Source: Fibrobacter sp. (lineage in GTDB: Bacteria > Fibrobacterota > Fibrobacteria > Fibrobacterales > Fibrobacteraceae). Taken from it: a stretch of 64,000 nucleotides of DNA. Made by a program: the position numbers and the translations under genes. Location of the stretch: positions 1-64,000 of the forward strand of contig JAKSIM010000009.1 in assembly GCA_024398845.1 (NCBI GenBank). The letters are read 5' to 3'. Below, one piece after another: positions 8,040-16,726 of this stretch (the first letter of the stretch is position 1; each line of letters opens with the position of its first letter). The notes under the pieces were generated by a model. The model was given only the letters and a program-made list of their open reading frames with translations, searched no databases and was not told where the DNA came from.

Positions 8040-10433
8040 TTACTTGGCAAGGACCACGGCGCTATAAGAGCCACCCGTAGCAAAAGCCGTAACCAGAATC
8101 TTCTTTAAACCAATAGTAGAAATGTTCTTTTTGGAAACATTACCGTTTTCAATAAAGTAAGCATCATTTTCGGCAAGTTCGCCGCTCAACATGAGCGCCG
8201 CTTCCGATGCGGCAAGCGTAGCCGAAGCGGCACGCCCCTCGCCCGTGCGTTCCTTGACCTGGAACACCGGCATTTTGGCGAGTTTTGCACCAAATACGCG
8301 GGCATAGGAATTCTTTTCGATGTCGTCGATGACCTTGAGGCCGTTCGCAAAACCGCAAATACCGTCAATTTCGTCAATCGTGACGCCCGCATCCTTGAGA
8401 GCCGCATTGATAGCCTTGTCCAAAGCTTCGTCGGAACCAGCGACCTTGCCGAACTTCACGTTCTTGCGGCCGTTGCCGTAACCGAGGGCATAGCAATAAA
8501 CCTTTGCACCGCGGGCCTTGGCATAATCTTCGCTTTCAAGAATCATGGAGACAGAGCCATCGCCCACCACGAATCCGTTGGATTCGGAATACGGAGCGAC
8601 GACCTTATCGGCAGCGACGCCGAGCTTTTGGCAAAGTTCCGTAATGATGGGAATGTTCTCGTCGGTACCTGTGGCCATCATAGCATCTTGCTGACCGTCG
8701 TGAATGACGTTCATGGAATAGCCAATGCTATCGAGACCGGAGTTCGGGCCTGTAGTGATGGTCACCCCATAGCCCTTGAGACCCGTGAGAATGGAAAGAT
8801 ATCCACCGGCGGCATTGTAAACCGTGTGCGGGAACTTGAAGGCACTGCCCTTGGCGTTACCGCCCTCGGCAATGAGTTCCTCAAAATCGTAAGTCGCACC
8901 AAGACCGCCTTCGCTTGTACCAACAATGATACCCATCTGCATGGCGTTTTCTTGGGTAACGGTAAAGTTTGCATCTTGCAAGGCGCGCATGCCAGAGACA
9001 CACTGGAGTTGGCCCAAATTGTCAAGCTTTCGGTAGAAAGCCATCTTAATGCCGAGTTCCTTGTAATCCACTTCGGTAATGGAGGACTGGACCGAAGCGC
9101 TAGAAGGCTTTGCACCGTTCTTGACAGCATCCAAATAAGCTGGTTTGCTATTGCCAAGCGGGTTCACAATGCCAAGACCCGTCACCGCAATTTTCTTGTC
9201 TTTAGCCACCTGGCTCTTGACGTCGCCCGGATTCTTGCTAAAGATGATACTTGCGTTTGTACCGCCAAAAGCAACGTTGTTGCTCATGACGCAATTGAGT
9301 TCCTTGCTACGCGGCGTGTTCTGCACGTAGTCCATTTGGCCAGCCCTAGCCTTGAAAGCTTCGGAATCTTCGGCAGAATAATGGAGGGTCGGCAAAACCG
9401 TATTGGTCGTAAGAGCCTTGATGCTGAAAACAGCCTCAACAGCACCAGCGGCACCGAGGCAATGACCTGTCATAACCTTGGTCGAACTGACACTCAAGGT
9501 CGGGTTTTCTTCATCAAAGAACTTATGGAAAGCGTTGATTTCGGAATTATCGTTTTTGCTCGTTCCCGTGCCATGGGCGTTGAGGTAGCCAACATCAGAT
9601 TTCTTGATACCGGAATTCTTCACGGCGCGATTCATGGCTTCCATAAGGCAGAGACCATCTTCACGAGGAGCGGTAATGTGGTTCGCATCGCTCGTAACAC
9701 CAGAACCCAGAACTTCGCAGTACTGCTTGGCACCGCGCTTTTGGGCGTGTTCGTACGATTCCACAATCACGACACCGGCGCCTTCACCAAGCGTAATGCC
9801 AGTGCAACGGTTAAACGGCGAGCAACCGTTTTCGTCCAAAGCATGCAGAGAAAGGAATCCGGAATACGGAACCGAGGCAAAGGAATCGGCGCCACCCGCA
9901 ATTACCACGTCGGCCTTGCCCTTGCGAATTAAATCGCAAGCAAGAGCGATGGAAATGGTACCGGCGGCACAGGCATTACCAATATTTGTAACCAAGCCAC
10001 CCGCACGGCAGCTTTCGGCTACCTGGGAGGCGATGGCACCAATTGGCATTTTAGGAATATCAATGGCATTTTTTCCATGACGGTGGTATTTTTCGATACT
10101 GAGCACCCCACCGACGCAGCTTCCGATAATGACACTCACGCGTTCGCTATCAGCGAAATCGCCTAAATTAGCGTCGTGAAGAGCTTCCTTGGCGGCCTTA
10201 ATGCAAAGCTTGGAGGCTCGATCCTTTTCGTCGGGATTGTCGAGATCGTCCAAAGAGTCACACTTGACTTCGGCAGCGAGGTCTGCATAGCAGTCCTTGG
10301 TGTCAAGAGAAGTGGTCTTGTAAATGCCCGAAACAGAATTCAGAGCATTTTTCCAAGTTTCTTCTACATTATTGCCAATGGCGCAAATAACGCCCAAACC
10401 AGATACTACGCAGCGGCAATCGGTCGATGTCAT
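8040..10433 (-). CDS. tandem ketosynthase: active KS fused to a degenerate KS half
   Basis: A 797-residue protein with two complete FabF-type thiolase folds. The first (1-405) keeps the triad: Cys155 in NACAAG, His287 in NAHGTG, Lys319 and His324 in STKVMTGHCLGAAG. The second (about 412-797) keeps the fold, including GLGIVNPLG and the C-terminal AFATGGSYSA, but every catalytic position is changed: TTGPNSG puts Pro near 563 for Cys, ICGFANG puts Phe for the first His, and KERTGEGRAA puts Glu for the second. This KS + KS-like layout resembles the KS/chain-length-factor pairs of type II polyketide synthases and the KS-CLF fusion of PUFA synthases, where the dead half shapes chain length. Here it lies between acpP and fabG, 21 bp from the latter; AAGGA precedes the start. 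Confidence 0.9.
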   Translation of the reverse strand: MTSTDCRCVVSGLGVICAIGNNVEETWKNALNSVSGIYKTTSLDTKDCYADLAAEVKCDSLDDLDNPDEKDRASKLCIKAAKEALHDANLGDFADSERVSVIIGSCVGGVLSIEKYHRHGKNAIDIPKMPIGAIASQVAESCRAGGLVTNIGNACAAGTISIALACDLIRKGKADVVIAGGADSFASVPYSGFLSLHALDENGCSPFNRCTGITLGEGAGVVIVESYEHAQKRGAKQYCEVLGSGVTSDANHITAPREDGLCLMEAMNRAVKNSGIKKSDVGYLNAHGTGTSKNDNSEINAFHKFFDEENPTLSVSSTKVMTGHCLGAAGAVEAVFSIKALTTNTVLPTLHYSAEDSEAFKARAGQMDYVQNTPRSKELNCVMSNNVAFGGTNASIIFSKNPGDVKSQVAKDKKIAVTGLGIVNPLGNSKPAYLDAVKNGAKPSSASVQSSITEVDYKELGIKMAFYRKLDNLGQLQCVSGMRALQDANFTVTQENAMQMGIIVGTSEGGLGATYDFEELIAEGGNAKGSAFKFPHTVYNAAGGYLSILTGLKGYGVTITTGPNSGLDSIGYSMNVIHDGQQDAMMATGTDENIPIITELCQKLGVAADKVVAPYSESNGFVVGDGSVSMILESEDYAKARGAKVYCYALGYGNGRKNVKFGKVAGSDEALDKAINAALKDAGVTIDEIDGICGFANGLKVIDDIEKNSYARVFGAKLAKMPVFQVKERTGEGRAASATLAASEAALMLSGELAENDAYFIENGNVSKKNISTIGLKKILVTAFATGGSYSAVVLAK

Positions 10434-10472
10434 TGAATATCCTTAAAATGCTAAATCAGGTAAAGAGCTCGA

Positions 10473-10718
10473 TTAGGCCTTGTGGCTTTCGATGAAAGCA
10501 GCAATCGTATCGATGCTCTGGAAGGGGTCCTTACCCACGCCCGTCATAGAAACGCCGAAGTTTTCATCGACGAAGGAGATGATTTCGAGGGAATCGACGG
10601 AATCCAAACCAATTTCGTCACCGAAAAGCGGAGTGTCGAAGTTCAATACGGAACCGTCCACACCGAGGTCGGACATGAAAAATTCCTTGAGCTTGTTTTT
10701 CATTTCTTCGTTATTCAT
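10473..10718 (-). CDS. acpP: acyl carrier protein
   Basis: Small acidic four-helix carrier of 81 residues with the phosphopantetheine site in GLDSVDSLE (Ser40). It would tether the growing acyl chain for the ketosynthase, reductase and dehydratase encoded downstream. The start at 10718 is decided by GAGGAAACT directly upstream; an in-frame upstream start at 10748 would add ten residues with no ribosome binding site. It is the first gene of the lipid operon, with a TATCTTTG box 28 nt upstream, and is divergent from fabD. It could be the housekeeping ACP or a dedicated one. Confidence 0.93.
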   Translation of the reverse strand: MNNEEMKNKLKEFFMSDLGVDGSVLNFDTPLFGDEIGLDSVDSLEIISFVDENFGVSMTGVGKDPFQSIDTIAAFIESHKA

Positions 10719-10745
10719 AGTTTCCTCTTTGTTAAAATTTTGGCA

Positions 10746-10753
10746 CAAAGATA
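10746..10753 (-). promoter_or_regulatory. putative lipid-operon promoter box TATCTTTG
   Basis: The minus strand reads TATCTTTG, an exact TAnnTTTG. The same octamer lies upstream of the genes starting at 58172 and 61693. It sits 28 nt ahead of the acpP start. Confidence 0.5.
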
Positions 10754-10808
10754 GTAAAAAATCAAAATAATAAAAGAAAAATCACATAAAAACGGATAAA
10801 TGCGCAAA

Positions 10809-10912
10809 TATTGGCGCTGTAATGACGCAATCGGCAAAATTTGGCGATAAAAAGTAAAAATTTGGGCATAAATACAACTTTTTGAAAAGAACTTATGTTT
10901 CTATATTTGGCG
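10809..10912. promoter_or_regulatory. ATTTGGCG-type repeats between acpP and fabD
   Basis: The divergent promoter region contains TATTGGCG (10809-10816), ATTTGGCG (10839-10846) and ATTTGGCG (10905-10912), the last overlapping the putative fabD box. GCGC also occurs on both sides of AAATATTG near 10803-10817. Such repeats between two fatty-acid operons could be operators for a lipid regulator; no regulator gene is nearby. Confidence 0.35.
10902..10909 (+). promoter_or_regulatory. putative fabD promoter box TATATTTG
   Basis: TATATTTG ends 5 nt before the fabD ATG, with TTTTTGA about 17 nt further upstream. No Shine-Dalgarno site fits between box and start, so the transcript may be leaderless. 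Confidence 0.5.
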
Positions 10913-10914
10913 GC

Positions 10915-11784
10915 ATGATTTCTTATGTATTTCCTGGGCAAGGTTCCCAGTTCCCTGGAATGGGGAAAGATTTATATGAACAAAACGCCGAAATCAAGGC
11001 GATGTTCGACAAAGCCAACGAAATTTTGGGTTTCAGCATCACCGACGTGATGTTTAACGGCACCGAAGACGATTTAAAGCAGACCAAAGTCACCCAACCG
11101 GCAGTATTCCTGCTCTCGGTTGCCATGGCAAAGGCCATGGGCGAAGATTTCAAGCCGTCCATGGTCGCAGGTCACTCCCTGGGCGAATTCTCGGCATTGA
11201 CCGCCGCCGGGGCCATTTCCTTTGAAGCCGGTCTAAGCCTCGTCGCAAAACGCGCTGCCGCCATGCAAAAAGCCTGCGAAAAGACCCCGGGCACCATGGC
11301 CGCCGTGATTGGCGGCGCAGACGAACTCGTCGAAGAAGCTTGCAAGCAGGCCAACGACGAAGCGGGAACGGTCGTTCCAGCCAACTTTAACAGTCCGGGC
11401 CAAGTCGTGATTTCGGGCAAGCAAGAAGGCATAGACAAGGTGGCTGAACTCCTGAACGGTAAGGTCAAGAGCGTGATGGCCCTCAAGGTCGGCGGAGCTT
11501 TTCACTCCCCGCTCATGGAAAGCGCCCGCGAAGAACTCGCCAAAGCTATTGAAACTACTGAATTCTTTAAGCCGGTCTGCCCCGTTTACCAGAACGTAGA
11601 CGCCAAGCCGCACACAGACCCGGCCGAAATCAAGGCGAACCTGCTCACGCAGCTTACAAGCCCCGTGCGCTGGACGCAAACCGTGCAGAACATGATTGCC
11701 GACGGCGCTGTTGAATTCAAGGAAGTGGGCCCGGGCATCGTGCTCACCAAGCTCATCAAGCGAATTCAAAGACCAGCCAAGTAA
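10915..11784 (+). CDS. fabD: malonyl-CoA:ACP transacylase
   Basis: FabD-family acyltransferase of 289 residues. It has FPGQGSQFPGMG at the N-terminus, the serine nucleophile in GHSLGEFSA near residue 92, the conserved AFHSPLM near 200 and QLTSPVRW near 250. It charges ACP with malonate for chain extension by the ketosynthases encoded on the opposite strand. The start at 10915 places FPGQGSQ at residue 5, the family norm; an upstream in-frame TTG at 10882 is unlikely. A TATATTTG element ends 5 nt before the ATG and no Shine-Dalgarno is visible. The carboxyltransferase gene follows after 34 bp. Confidence 0.95.
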   Translation: MISYVFPGQGSQFPGMGKDLYEQNAEIKAMFDKANEILGFSITDVMFNGTEDDLKQTKVTQPAVFLLSVAMAKAMGEDFKPSMVAGHSLGEFSALTAAGAISFEAGLSLVAKRAAAMQKACEKTPGTMAAVIGGADELVEEACKQANDEAGTVVPANFNSPGQVVISGKQEGIDKVAELLNGKVKSVMALKVGGAFHSPLMESAREELAKAIETTEFFKPVCPVYQNVDAKPHTDPAEIKANLLTQLTSPVRWTQTVQNMIADGAVEFKEVGPGIVLTKLIKRIQRPAK

Positions 11785-11818
11785 TTTGATTAAAAAAAAA
11801 TCGCAAAGGAAGAAGGAA

Positions 11819-13360
11819 ATGTGGAACAAAGTTTATCTTGAAAAATTAAACGAATACAAAGCCAAGTCACAGGCCGGTGGCGGTGAAGCCCGCATTGAAA
11901 AACAGCATTCCCAAGGGAAGCTCACCGCCCGCGAGCGCATTGACATTCTGTTTGACAAGGGAACTTTCCGTGAAATCGGAGCGCTCCGCGTTTCTACAAG
12001 CCTTGACCTGCCCGAAAACAAGCGCATCTTTGGTGACGGCGTCGTGACCGGTTACGGCAAAATCAATGGCCGAACCGTCTACGCGGCTTCGCAGGACTTT
12101 ACCGTGAGCGGAGGTTCCCTCGGTTCCGCCCACGCCAAAAAGATTTGCCAGGTCATGGACCTCGCTCTTGAATCGATGGCCCCGTTCGTTTGCATTAACG
12201 ATGGCGGTGGCGCACGTATTGAAGAAGGCGTCGAGAGTCTCGATGGCTACAGCGGCATCTTTACGCGCAACACCCTCGCCTCGGGCATTATCCCGCAGAT
12301 TTCCGTGATTCTCGGACCGTGCGCCGGCGGTGCTTGCTACTCCCCCGCCATTACGGACTTTATTTTTATGACCGAGAAGACGAGCCAGATGTTCATCACC
12401 GGCCCTGGCGTGGTGAAGGCAGTGACCGCCGAGACCGTTTCTCCAGAAGAACTTGGCGGAGCAGGAATCCACTCGAATAAATCGGGCGTTGCGCACTTCA
12501 CTTATAAAGACGACAAAGCTTGCCTCGAAGGCGTCCGCAATCTGCTCAAGTACCTGCCGCAGAACAACATGGAAAAGCCTATCGATGTTGACACGAAGAT
12601 TGTAGACAAGTCCAAGGAAATCGAAGAGATTATTCCGGACAACTTCAAAAAGAGCTACGATGTTCGCGACGTCATCAACAGTTTTGCCGACAGGGAAAGT
12701 TTCCTTGAAGTTCAACCGGAATTTGCGAAAAACGTCATTATCGGCTTTATGCGCTTGGACGGAAAGGTTTTGGGCGTCGTCGCAAACCAACCCAAGTTCC
12801 TCGCCGGATCCTTGGACGTGGACGCAAGCGACAAGGCCAGCCGCTTTGTGCGTTTTTGCGACTGCTTCAACATTCCAATACTCACGTTGGAAGACGTACC
12901 TGGTTACATGCCCGGCACCAAGCAGGAACACAACGGCATTATCCGCCATGGTGCTAAGCTCTTGTTTGCCTACGCCGAAGCGACCGTACCGAAGGTCACG
13001 CTCATTTTGCGCAAGGCCTACGGTGGAGCCTATATCGCCATGAACAGCAAGAATCTGGGTGCAGACTACGTATTCGCCCTCCCGATTGCTCAGCTCGCCG
13101 TGATGGGCGCCGAAGGTGCCGTCGACATTCTACACAGAAAAGAAATTGCCGCCGCCGCAAACGCCCAGGAAGTTCGCCAACAGCTGATTCACGAATACGA
13201 AGAAAAGTACCTGAACCCATACATTGCCGCGAAGAATGGCTACATCGACGAAGTCATTTCTCCAGAAAATGTACGCGACCGCTTGACCACCGCCTTTGAC
13301 TACCTCAAAGACAAGAAGAAAGCAAGACACTGGAAAAAGCACGGCAATATTCCGCTGTAA
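11819..13360 (+). CDS. acyl-CoA carboxylase carboxyltransferase subunit (PccB/MmdA type)
   Basis: Biotin-dependent carboxyltransferase of 513 residues with both crotonase-like halves. The N-terminal half includes FTVSGGSLGSAHAKKI and INDGGGARIEEGVESL; the C-terminal half includes LEDVPGYMPGTKQEHNGII and RKAYGGAYIAMNSK. This is the layout of propionyl-/acetyl-CoA carboxylase beta chains and of the MmdA subunit of methylmalonyl-CoA decarboxylase. Next to fabD a role in malonyl-CoA (or methylmalonyl-CoA) supply is plausible, but neither a biotin carboxylase nor a biotin carrier gene is nearby, so the reaction is not settled. AAAGGA precedes the ATG at 11819; the in-frame ATG at 11696 lies inside fabD and is rejected. 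Confidence 0.9.
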   Translation: MWNKVYLEKLNEYKAKSQAGGGEARIEKQHSQGKLTARERIDILFDKGTFREIGALRVSTSLDLPENKRIFGDGVVTGYGKINGRTVYAASQDFTVSGGSLGSAHAKKICQVMDLALESMAPFVCINDGGGARIEEGVESLDGYSGIFTRNTLASGIIPQISVILGPCAGGACYSPAITDFIFMTEKTSQMFITGPGVVKAVTAETVSPEELGGAGIHSNKSGVAHFTYKDDKACLEGVRNLLKYLPQNNMEKPIDVDTKIVDKSKEIEEIIPDNFKKSYDVRDVINSFADRESFLEVQPEFAKNVIIGFMRLDGKVLGVVANQPKFLAGSLDVDASDKASRFVRFCDCFNIPILTLEDVPGYMPGTKQEHNGIIRHGAKLLFAYAEATVPKVTLILRKAYGGAYIAMNSKNLGADYVFALPIAQLAVMGAEGAVDILHRKEIAAAANAQEVRQQLIHEYEEKYLNPYIAAKNGYIDEVISPENVRDRLTTAFDYLKDKKKARHWKKHGNIPL

Positions 13361-13382
13361 GCTACAGCATACGCAAATGCAT

Positions 13383-13416
13383 AAAAAAAGAGGCCCCGAA
13401 AAGGGTCTCTTTTTTT
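13383..13416. terminator. bidirectional terminator
   Basis: An 8-bp stem (13389-13396 with 13403-13410, one G-T pair) has an A-run on its left and a T-run on its right. It can serve both the carboxyltransferase gene and the convergent outer-membrane protein gene. Confidence 0.85.
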
Positions 13417-13433
13417 GTTTCGCTTCAATAAGG

Positions 13434-14846
13434 TTAGAAGTTGAAAACCACCTCGGCCCCGGCATCAATCAAGTAACTGTCGTTCTTTCTGTAGTTCAAA
13501 ATGGTTCCTGTTCCGTCGCCATCATCCAGCGGAAGGATAAGAGCACCAAATAGTTTCATAGAAAGGTTGTTGAACGGATTGAAGTAAACCGACGGACCAA
13601 CATAAGCAAATTCGTTCTTGTCGTTTTCATCATCCAAGGTATTCGTGTGGTATTCACCCATCACACCAACTTTAAATTTGTCTGTAAACTGAATTGACGG
13701 TTCTGCATAAATATAGAAGCGTTCCGGAAGATCAATCTTGGAAGCGCGTTCCACATTATCGGCCAGGAGTGCATAGAACAAGGAACCCGTAAGTGAGAAA
13801 ACACCCTTTGTAATTGTGGGTTCAATGAGGAATGCGTGGCTCACGACCGGTTTTGCCTTCATTACATAATCGTCATTGAATCCATACGTTGCATGGACAT
13901 CAAAAAGATTCAAGAAGGCAAAGTTCATGTCGACACCCAAACGAAGTCTATTGGATTCACCCAGATCATAACCTTTATAATCAATATAGGGGCGAATCTT
14001 TTGGCCTTCAATTTCCCAGTCATAAGCCAAGTGCGCAAAGAACGCATATTTATCTTCTGCGGCCGGATTAACATCGGTCATAGTTTCTTCGTCTGCAGAG
14101 AGACCAATTGCAGCCTGGATGCCAATAATATCTAGTTCCAAGCCACGCATGTTCTGTTCCTTCATGCCTGCAGCGTAGTATGTGGCGTCATCGTAGCGGT
14201 AATAACGGAAAGCGCCCTCCGAGAAAGTCAAATCGCCCACTTTTGCCGTAAGCAAATCGTTCTGATACTGAACATAAGCTCCATTGAAGTTAACCGTCGG
14301 ATTCGTCGTGACATCTTCGGATTCAGCTTCAACACCAACAAAAGCAGACCAATTATCATTGAACTTTATGTCAAAATTCAGGTCAAGCGTTGTAAAGAAG
14401 GAATGTTCAAAGCGACGCTTGTAGTTATACCCCAAAGCATAAGCATCCAATTCCGCTTCTCCCGAAACCTTGAATTCCGGAATCAAAGATTCTTCCTTAG
14501 CAACGACCGGAGCGGCAGGTGCTTCGGCGGGTTCTTCAGCAGGCGCAGCGGCAACGGTTTCCTCAACCGGAGCGGCAGGTGCTTCGGCGGATTCTTCAGC
14601 AGGCGCAGCGGCAACGGTTTCCTCGACCGGAGCGGCAGCCTGTTCTGCCGGAGCTTCAGCAGGTTCGGCGGCCTGTTCGGAAACGGCAGCATCTACAGCC
14701 TTGGCGGTATCTGCAGGAACGGCCTCGTCAACAACGGGAACGGGCTTTTTGGGGGCTGTGGCGGCCACGGTCGCTGCAGGAGGAGCGGCAAAAGTGCAAG
14801 TGGCGGTCAAACCAAGCACAATGGCGGAAAGCTTCATCAATTTCAT
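13434..14846 (-). CDS. outer-membrane beta-barrel protein with Ala/Pro/Glu-rich linker
   Basis: Protein of 470 residues. A signal peptide (MKLMKLSAIVLGLTATCTFA) is followed by ~100 residues rich in Ala, Pro and Glu, then a ~330-residue domain of amphipathic strands ending in phenylalanine (VVFNF), the usual outer-membrane barrel signature. The linker contains two near-identical 60-bp tandem units (about 14510-14569 and 14570-14629) encoding APVEETVAAAPAEE repeats, so its length may vary between strains. It is paralogous to the next gene on its right: both share the YNYKRR/YNNKRR, NFDI, YIDYKG and MGEYHTN blocks. GGAGACGAA precedes the start at 14846. Function unknown; an abundant porin-like or cell-wall-spanning protein is possible. 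Confidence 0.82.
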   Translation of the reverse strand: MKLMKLSAIVLGLTATCTFAAPPAATVAATAPKKPVPVVDEAVPADTAKAVDAAVSEQAAEPAEAPAEQAAAPVEETVAAAPAEESAEAPAAPVEETVAAAPAEEPAEAPAAPVVAKEESLIPEFKVSGEAELDAYALGYNYKRRFEHSFFTTLDLNFDIKFNDNWSAFVGVEAESEDVTTNPTVNFNGAYVQYQNDLLTAKVGDLTFSEGAFRYYRYDDATYYAAGMKEQNMRGLELDIIGIQAAIGLSADEETMTDVNPAAEDKYAFFAHLAYDWEIEGQKIRPYIDYKGYDLGESNRLRLGVDMNFAFLNLFDVHATYGFNDDYVMKAKPVVSHAFLIEPTITKGVFSLTGSLFYALLADNVERASKIDLPERFYIYAEPSIQFTDKFKVGVMGEYHTNTLDDENDKNEFAYVGPSVYFNPFNNLSMKLFGALILPLDDGDGTGTILNYRKNDSYLIDAGAEVVFNF

Positions 14847-14932
14847 TTCGTCTCCTTTTTTTTGCAAAAAGCAAAAAAATTACATTAGTAGCGATTACTA
14901 ATCTAACTTTTTATTTACAAAAAGGACGAACT

Positions 14933-14964
14933 ACAAAAAATCCGACCCCAAAAAGGGCCGGATT
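14933..14964 (-). terminator. terminator between the barrel paralogues
   Basis: AATCCG and CGGATT arms plus CCC/GGG enclose an A-rich loop (14939-14964), with a T-run on the minus strand. It lies 26 bp past the stop of the right-hand paralogue, so the two genes are probably separate transcripts. Confidence 0.75.
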
Positions 14965-14989
14965 CTTTATGGACTAATCTAGGTGTGGA

Positions 14990-16531
14990 TTAGAAGTTTA
15001 TGATTAACCTAGCACCGGCGTCAAAAAGGACCTTGTCATCCTTTTCGCACTTGAGGTAGGAACCCTGGCCATCGCCATCTTCGCTAAGCGGAATGACGGA
15101 AGCCATAAAGAACTTTACGAAGAGGTTCTTATGCGGAGTAATGTAAAGAGAAGAACCAAAGTAAGCGAAATCGTTCTTTTCGTTACCCTCTTCCAAAGAG
15201 TTGGTATGGTATTCACCCATTATACCAAGCTTGAACACGTCGTTGAATTTGTAAGAAGGTTCAGCATACAAGAAGAAGTATTCAGGCATATCGATCTTGG
15301 AGGCCAAGTCAACATTCTTGGGCAAGTGAGCATAGTACACAGAACCAGTGAGGGCGAAATCACCAAATGTAAGGGTCGGTTCAAACAAAATGGTCTGCGT
15401 AATCTTCGGATCGTTTTCAGTAATCACATCGTCATAGAAACCATATGTGGCATGAACATTGAGGAAATTGAACAAATCAAGTTTGAGATCCAAGCCTGCA
15501 CGGAACTTATTCACATTACCCATGTCAAATCCCTTATAATCGATATAAGGACGAATGGTCTGACCGGCAATGTTCCAATCGTAAGCAACGTGGACAAAGT
15601 AAGCATACTTGTCCTCGGCTGCAGAATCATAGTACGTCATGGTATTTTCGTTAGAAGAGAAACCAATTGCAGCCTGGAGGCCACCGATATCGATTTCGCC
15701 ACCACGCATGTACTGATCCTTCATGCCTGCAGCAAAATTGGAGTGATCGTCAAAGCGATAGAACTTGACAGCTCCTTCAAAGAAGGCCAAATCACCGACC
15801 TTAGCAGTGAAATATTCATTTTGATATTTGACATGACCGCCATTAAAGCGCAACACCGGATTCGTCACCGGACCTGTAGCTTCCAAGCCAAAGTGAGCCG
15901 CCCAATTGTCAGTAAACATAATATCAAAGTTCATGTCAAAAGTCGTAGAAAAGGCGTGGCCCAAACGACGCTTGTTATTGTACCCCCATACAAAAGCGTC
16001 TTCTTCCAAACGACCATCTAGGTTGATTTTTGGAGCTTTAAAGCCTTCGGAATCAGAAGCAGCCTCCATAGCAGCAACAATCGGAGACGGTTCGGCCGGT
16101 TCCACCGCTGCAGCAGCTTCGGACGAAGCTGATTCTTCGGCCGGAATAGAAGCTTCAACCGGTTCTGCAACAGGTTCTGCTTCAGGTTCCGCCGCAGCTT
16201 CAGCGACCGGTTCTGCAACAGGTTCGCTAGCCGGAGCAACAGTATCGGCAACCGGTGCGGCAACAGCCTCAGACACAGGAGCAACACTATCGGCGACCGG
16301 AGCGGCAACTTCAGCGGCCGGAGCAACAGCAGCATCTGCAGCAGGAGCGACTTCAGAAGAAGTCGGAGCAACCTCAGAAGAAACCGGTGCGACTTCAGAA
16401 GATGAAGACAACGTTGTTTCAGATGAAGTATTTACCGGAAAAGCCGTTTCAGCAGTAGCTAAAGACGGTGCAGCAAATGTACATGAAGCAATAAGGCCAA
16501 TAGTTACAGCCGTTAAATGCATAGACTTCAT
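14990..16531 (-). CDS. outer-membrane beta-barrel protein, paralogue 2
   Basis: Protein of 513 residues with a signal peptide ending near AAPSLA, a ~150-residue Ser/Glu/Ala/Pro/Val-rich linker (SSEVAP, APVADS, EPVAEP repeats) and a C-terminal barrel domain ending in IINF. It shares the barrel layout, and long stretches such as DKYAYFVHVAYDW versus DKYAFFAHLAYDW, with the neighbouring paralogue. The linker repeats differ from those of the neighbour, so they expanded after the duplication. AGGGGATATT precedes the start. The upstream region carries two overlapping inverted repeats (16589-16641) that may regulate it. Function unknown. Confidence 0.82.
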   Translation of the reverse strand: MKSMHLTAVTIGLIASCTFAAPSLATAETAFPVNTSSETTLSSSSEVAPVSSEVAPTSSEVAPAADAAVAPAAEVAAPVADSVAPVSEAVAAPVADTVAPASEPVAEPVAEAAAEPEAEPVAEPVEASIPAEESASSEAAAAVEPAEPSPIVAAMEAASDSEGFKAPKINLDGRLEEDAFVWGYNNKRRLGHAFSTTFDMNFDIMFTDNWAAHFGLEATGPVTNPVLRFNGGHVKYQNEYFTAKVGDLAFFEGAVKFYRFDDHSNFAAGMKDQYMRGGEIDIGGLQAAIGFSSNENTMTYYDSAAEDKYAYFVHVAYDWNIAGQTIRPYIDYKGFDMGNVNKFRAGLDLKLDLFNFLNVHATYGFYDDVITENDPKITQTILFEPTLTFGDFALTGSVYYAHLPKNVDLASKIDMPEYFFLYAEPSYKFNDVFKLGIMGEYHTNSLEEGNEKNDFAYFGSSLYITPHKNLFVKFFMASVIPLSEDGDGQGSYLKCEKDDKVLFDAGARLIINF

Positions 16532-16588
16532 AATATCCCCTTTTTTTGTGAAGGTCTATTTATCCCCTCAGTTATGTCAATTTAATTT

Positions 16589-16641
16589 GTCACAACATTC
16601 TTGTGACTGACAAACAAGCCCAAACCTTGTCTGTCAGTCAC
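16589..16641. promoter_or_regulatory. overlapping inverted repeats in barrel-gene leader
   Basis: The arm at 16603-16618 (GTGACTGACAAACAAG) pairs with 16626-16641 at 15 of 16 positions around a 7-nt loop. Its end (16601-16607, TTGTGAC) also pairs perfectly with 16589-16595 (GTCACAA) across 5 nt. The two pairings share bases 16603-16607 and exclude each other. No T-run follows, so this is not a simple terminator. It lies 58-110 bp ahead of the barrel gene start at 16531 and could be a nested operator or an RNA switch. Confidence 0.6.
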
Positions 16642-16726
16642 GAAAAATTATATAAAGAAAAACAAAAAAAACACTACAAAAACAATACGTTACATAAAAC
16701 AGCGATTTTAAGCAAAATTCGCCATT

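Noticed and set aside
11696..13360. Longer carboxyltransferase frame starting inside fabD
   Set aside because: The extra N-terminal residues overlap fabD in another frame; the ATG at 11819 has a ribosome binding site and family-typical length.
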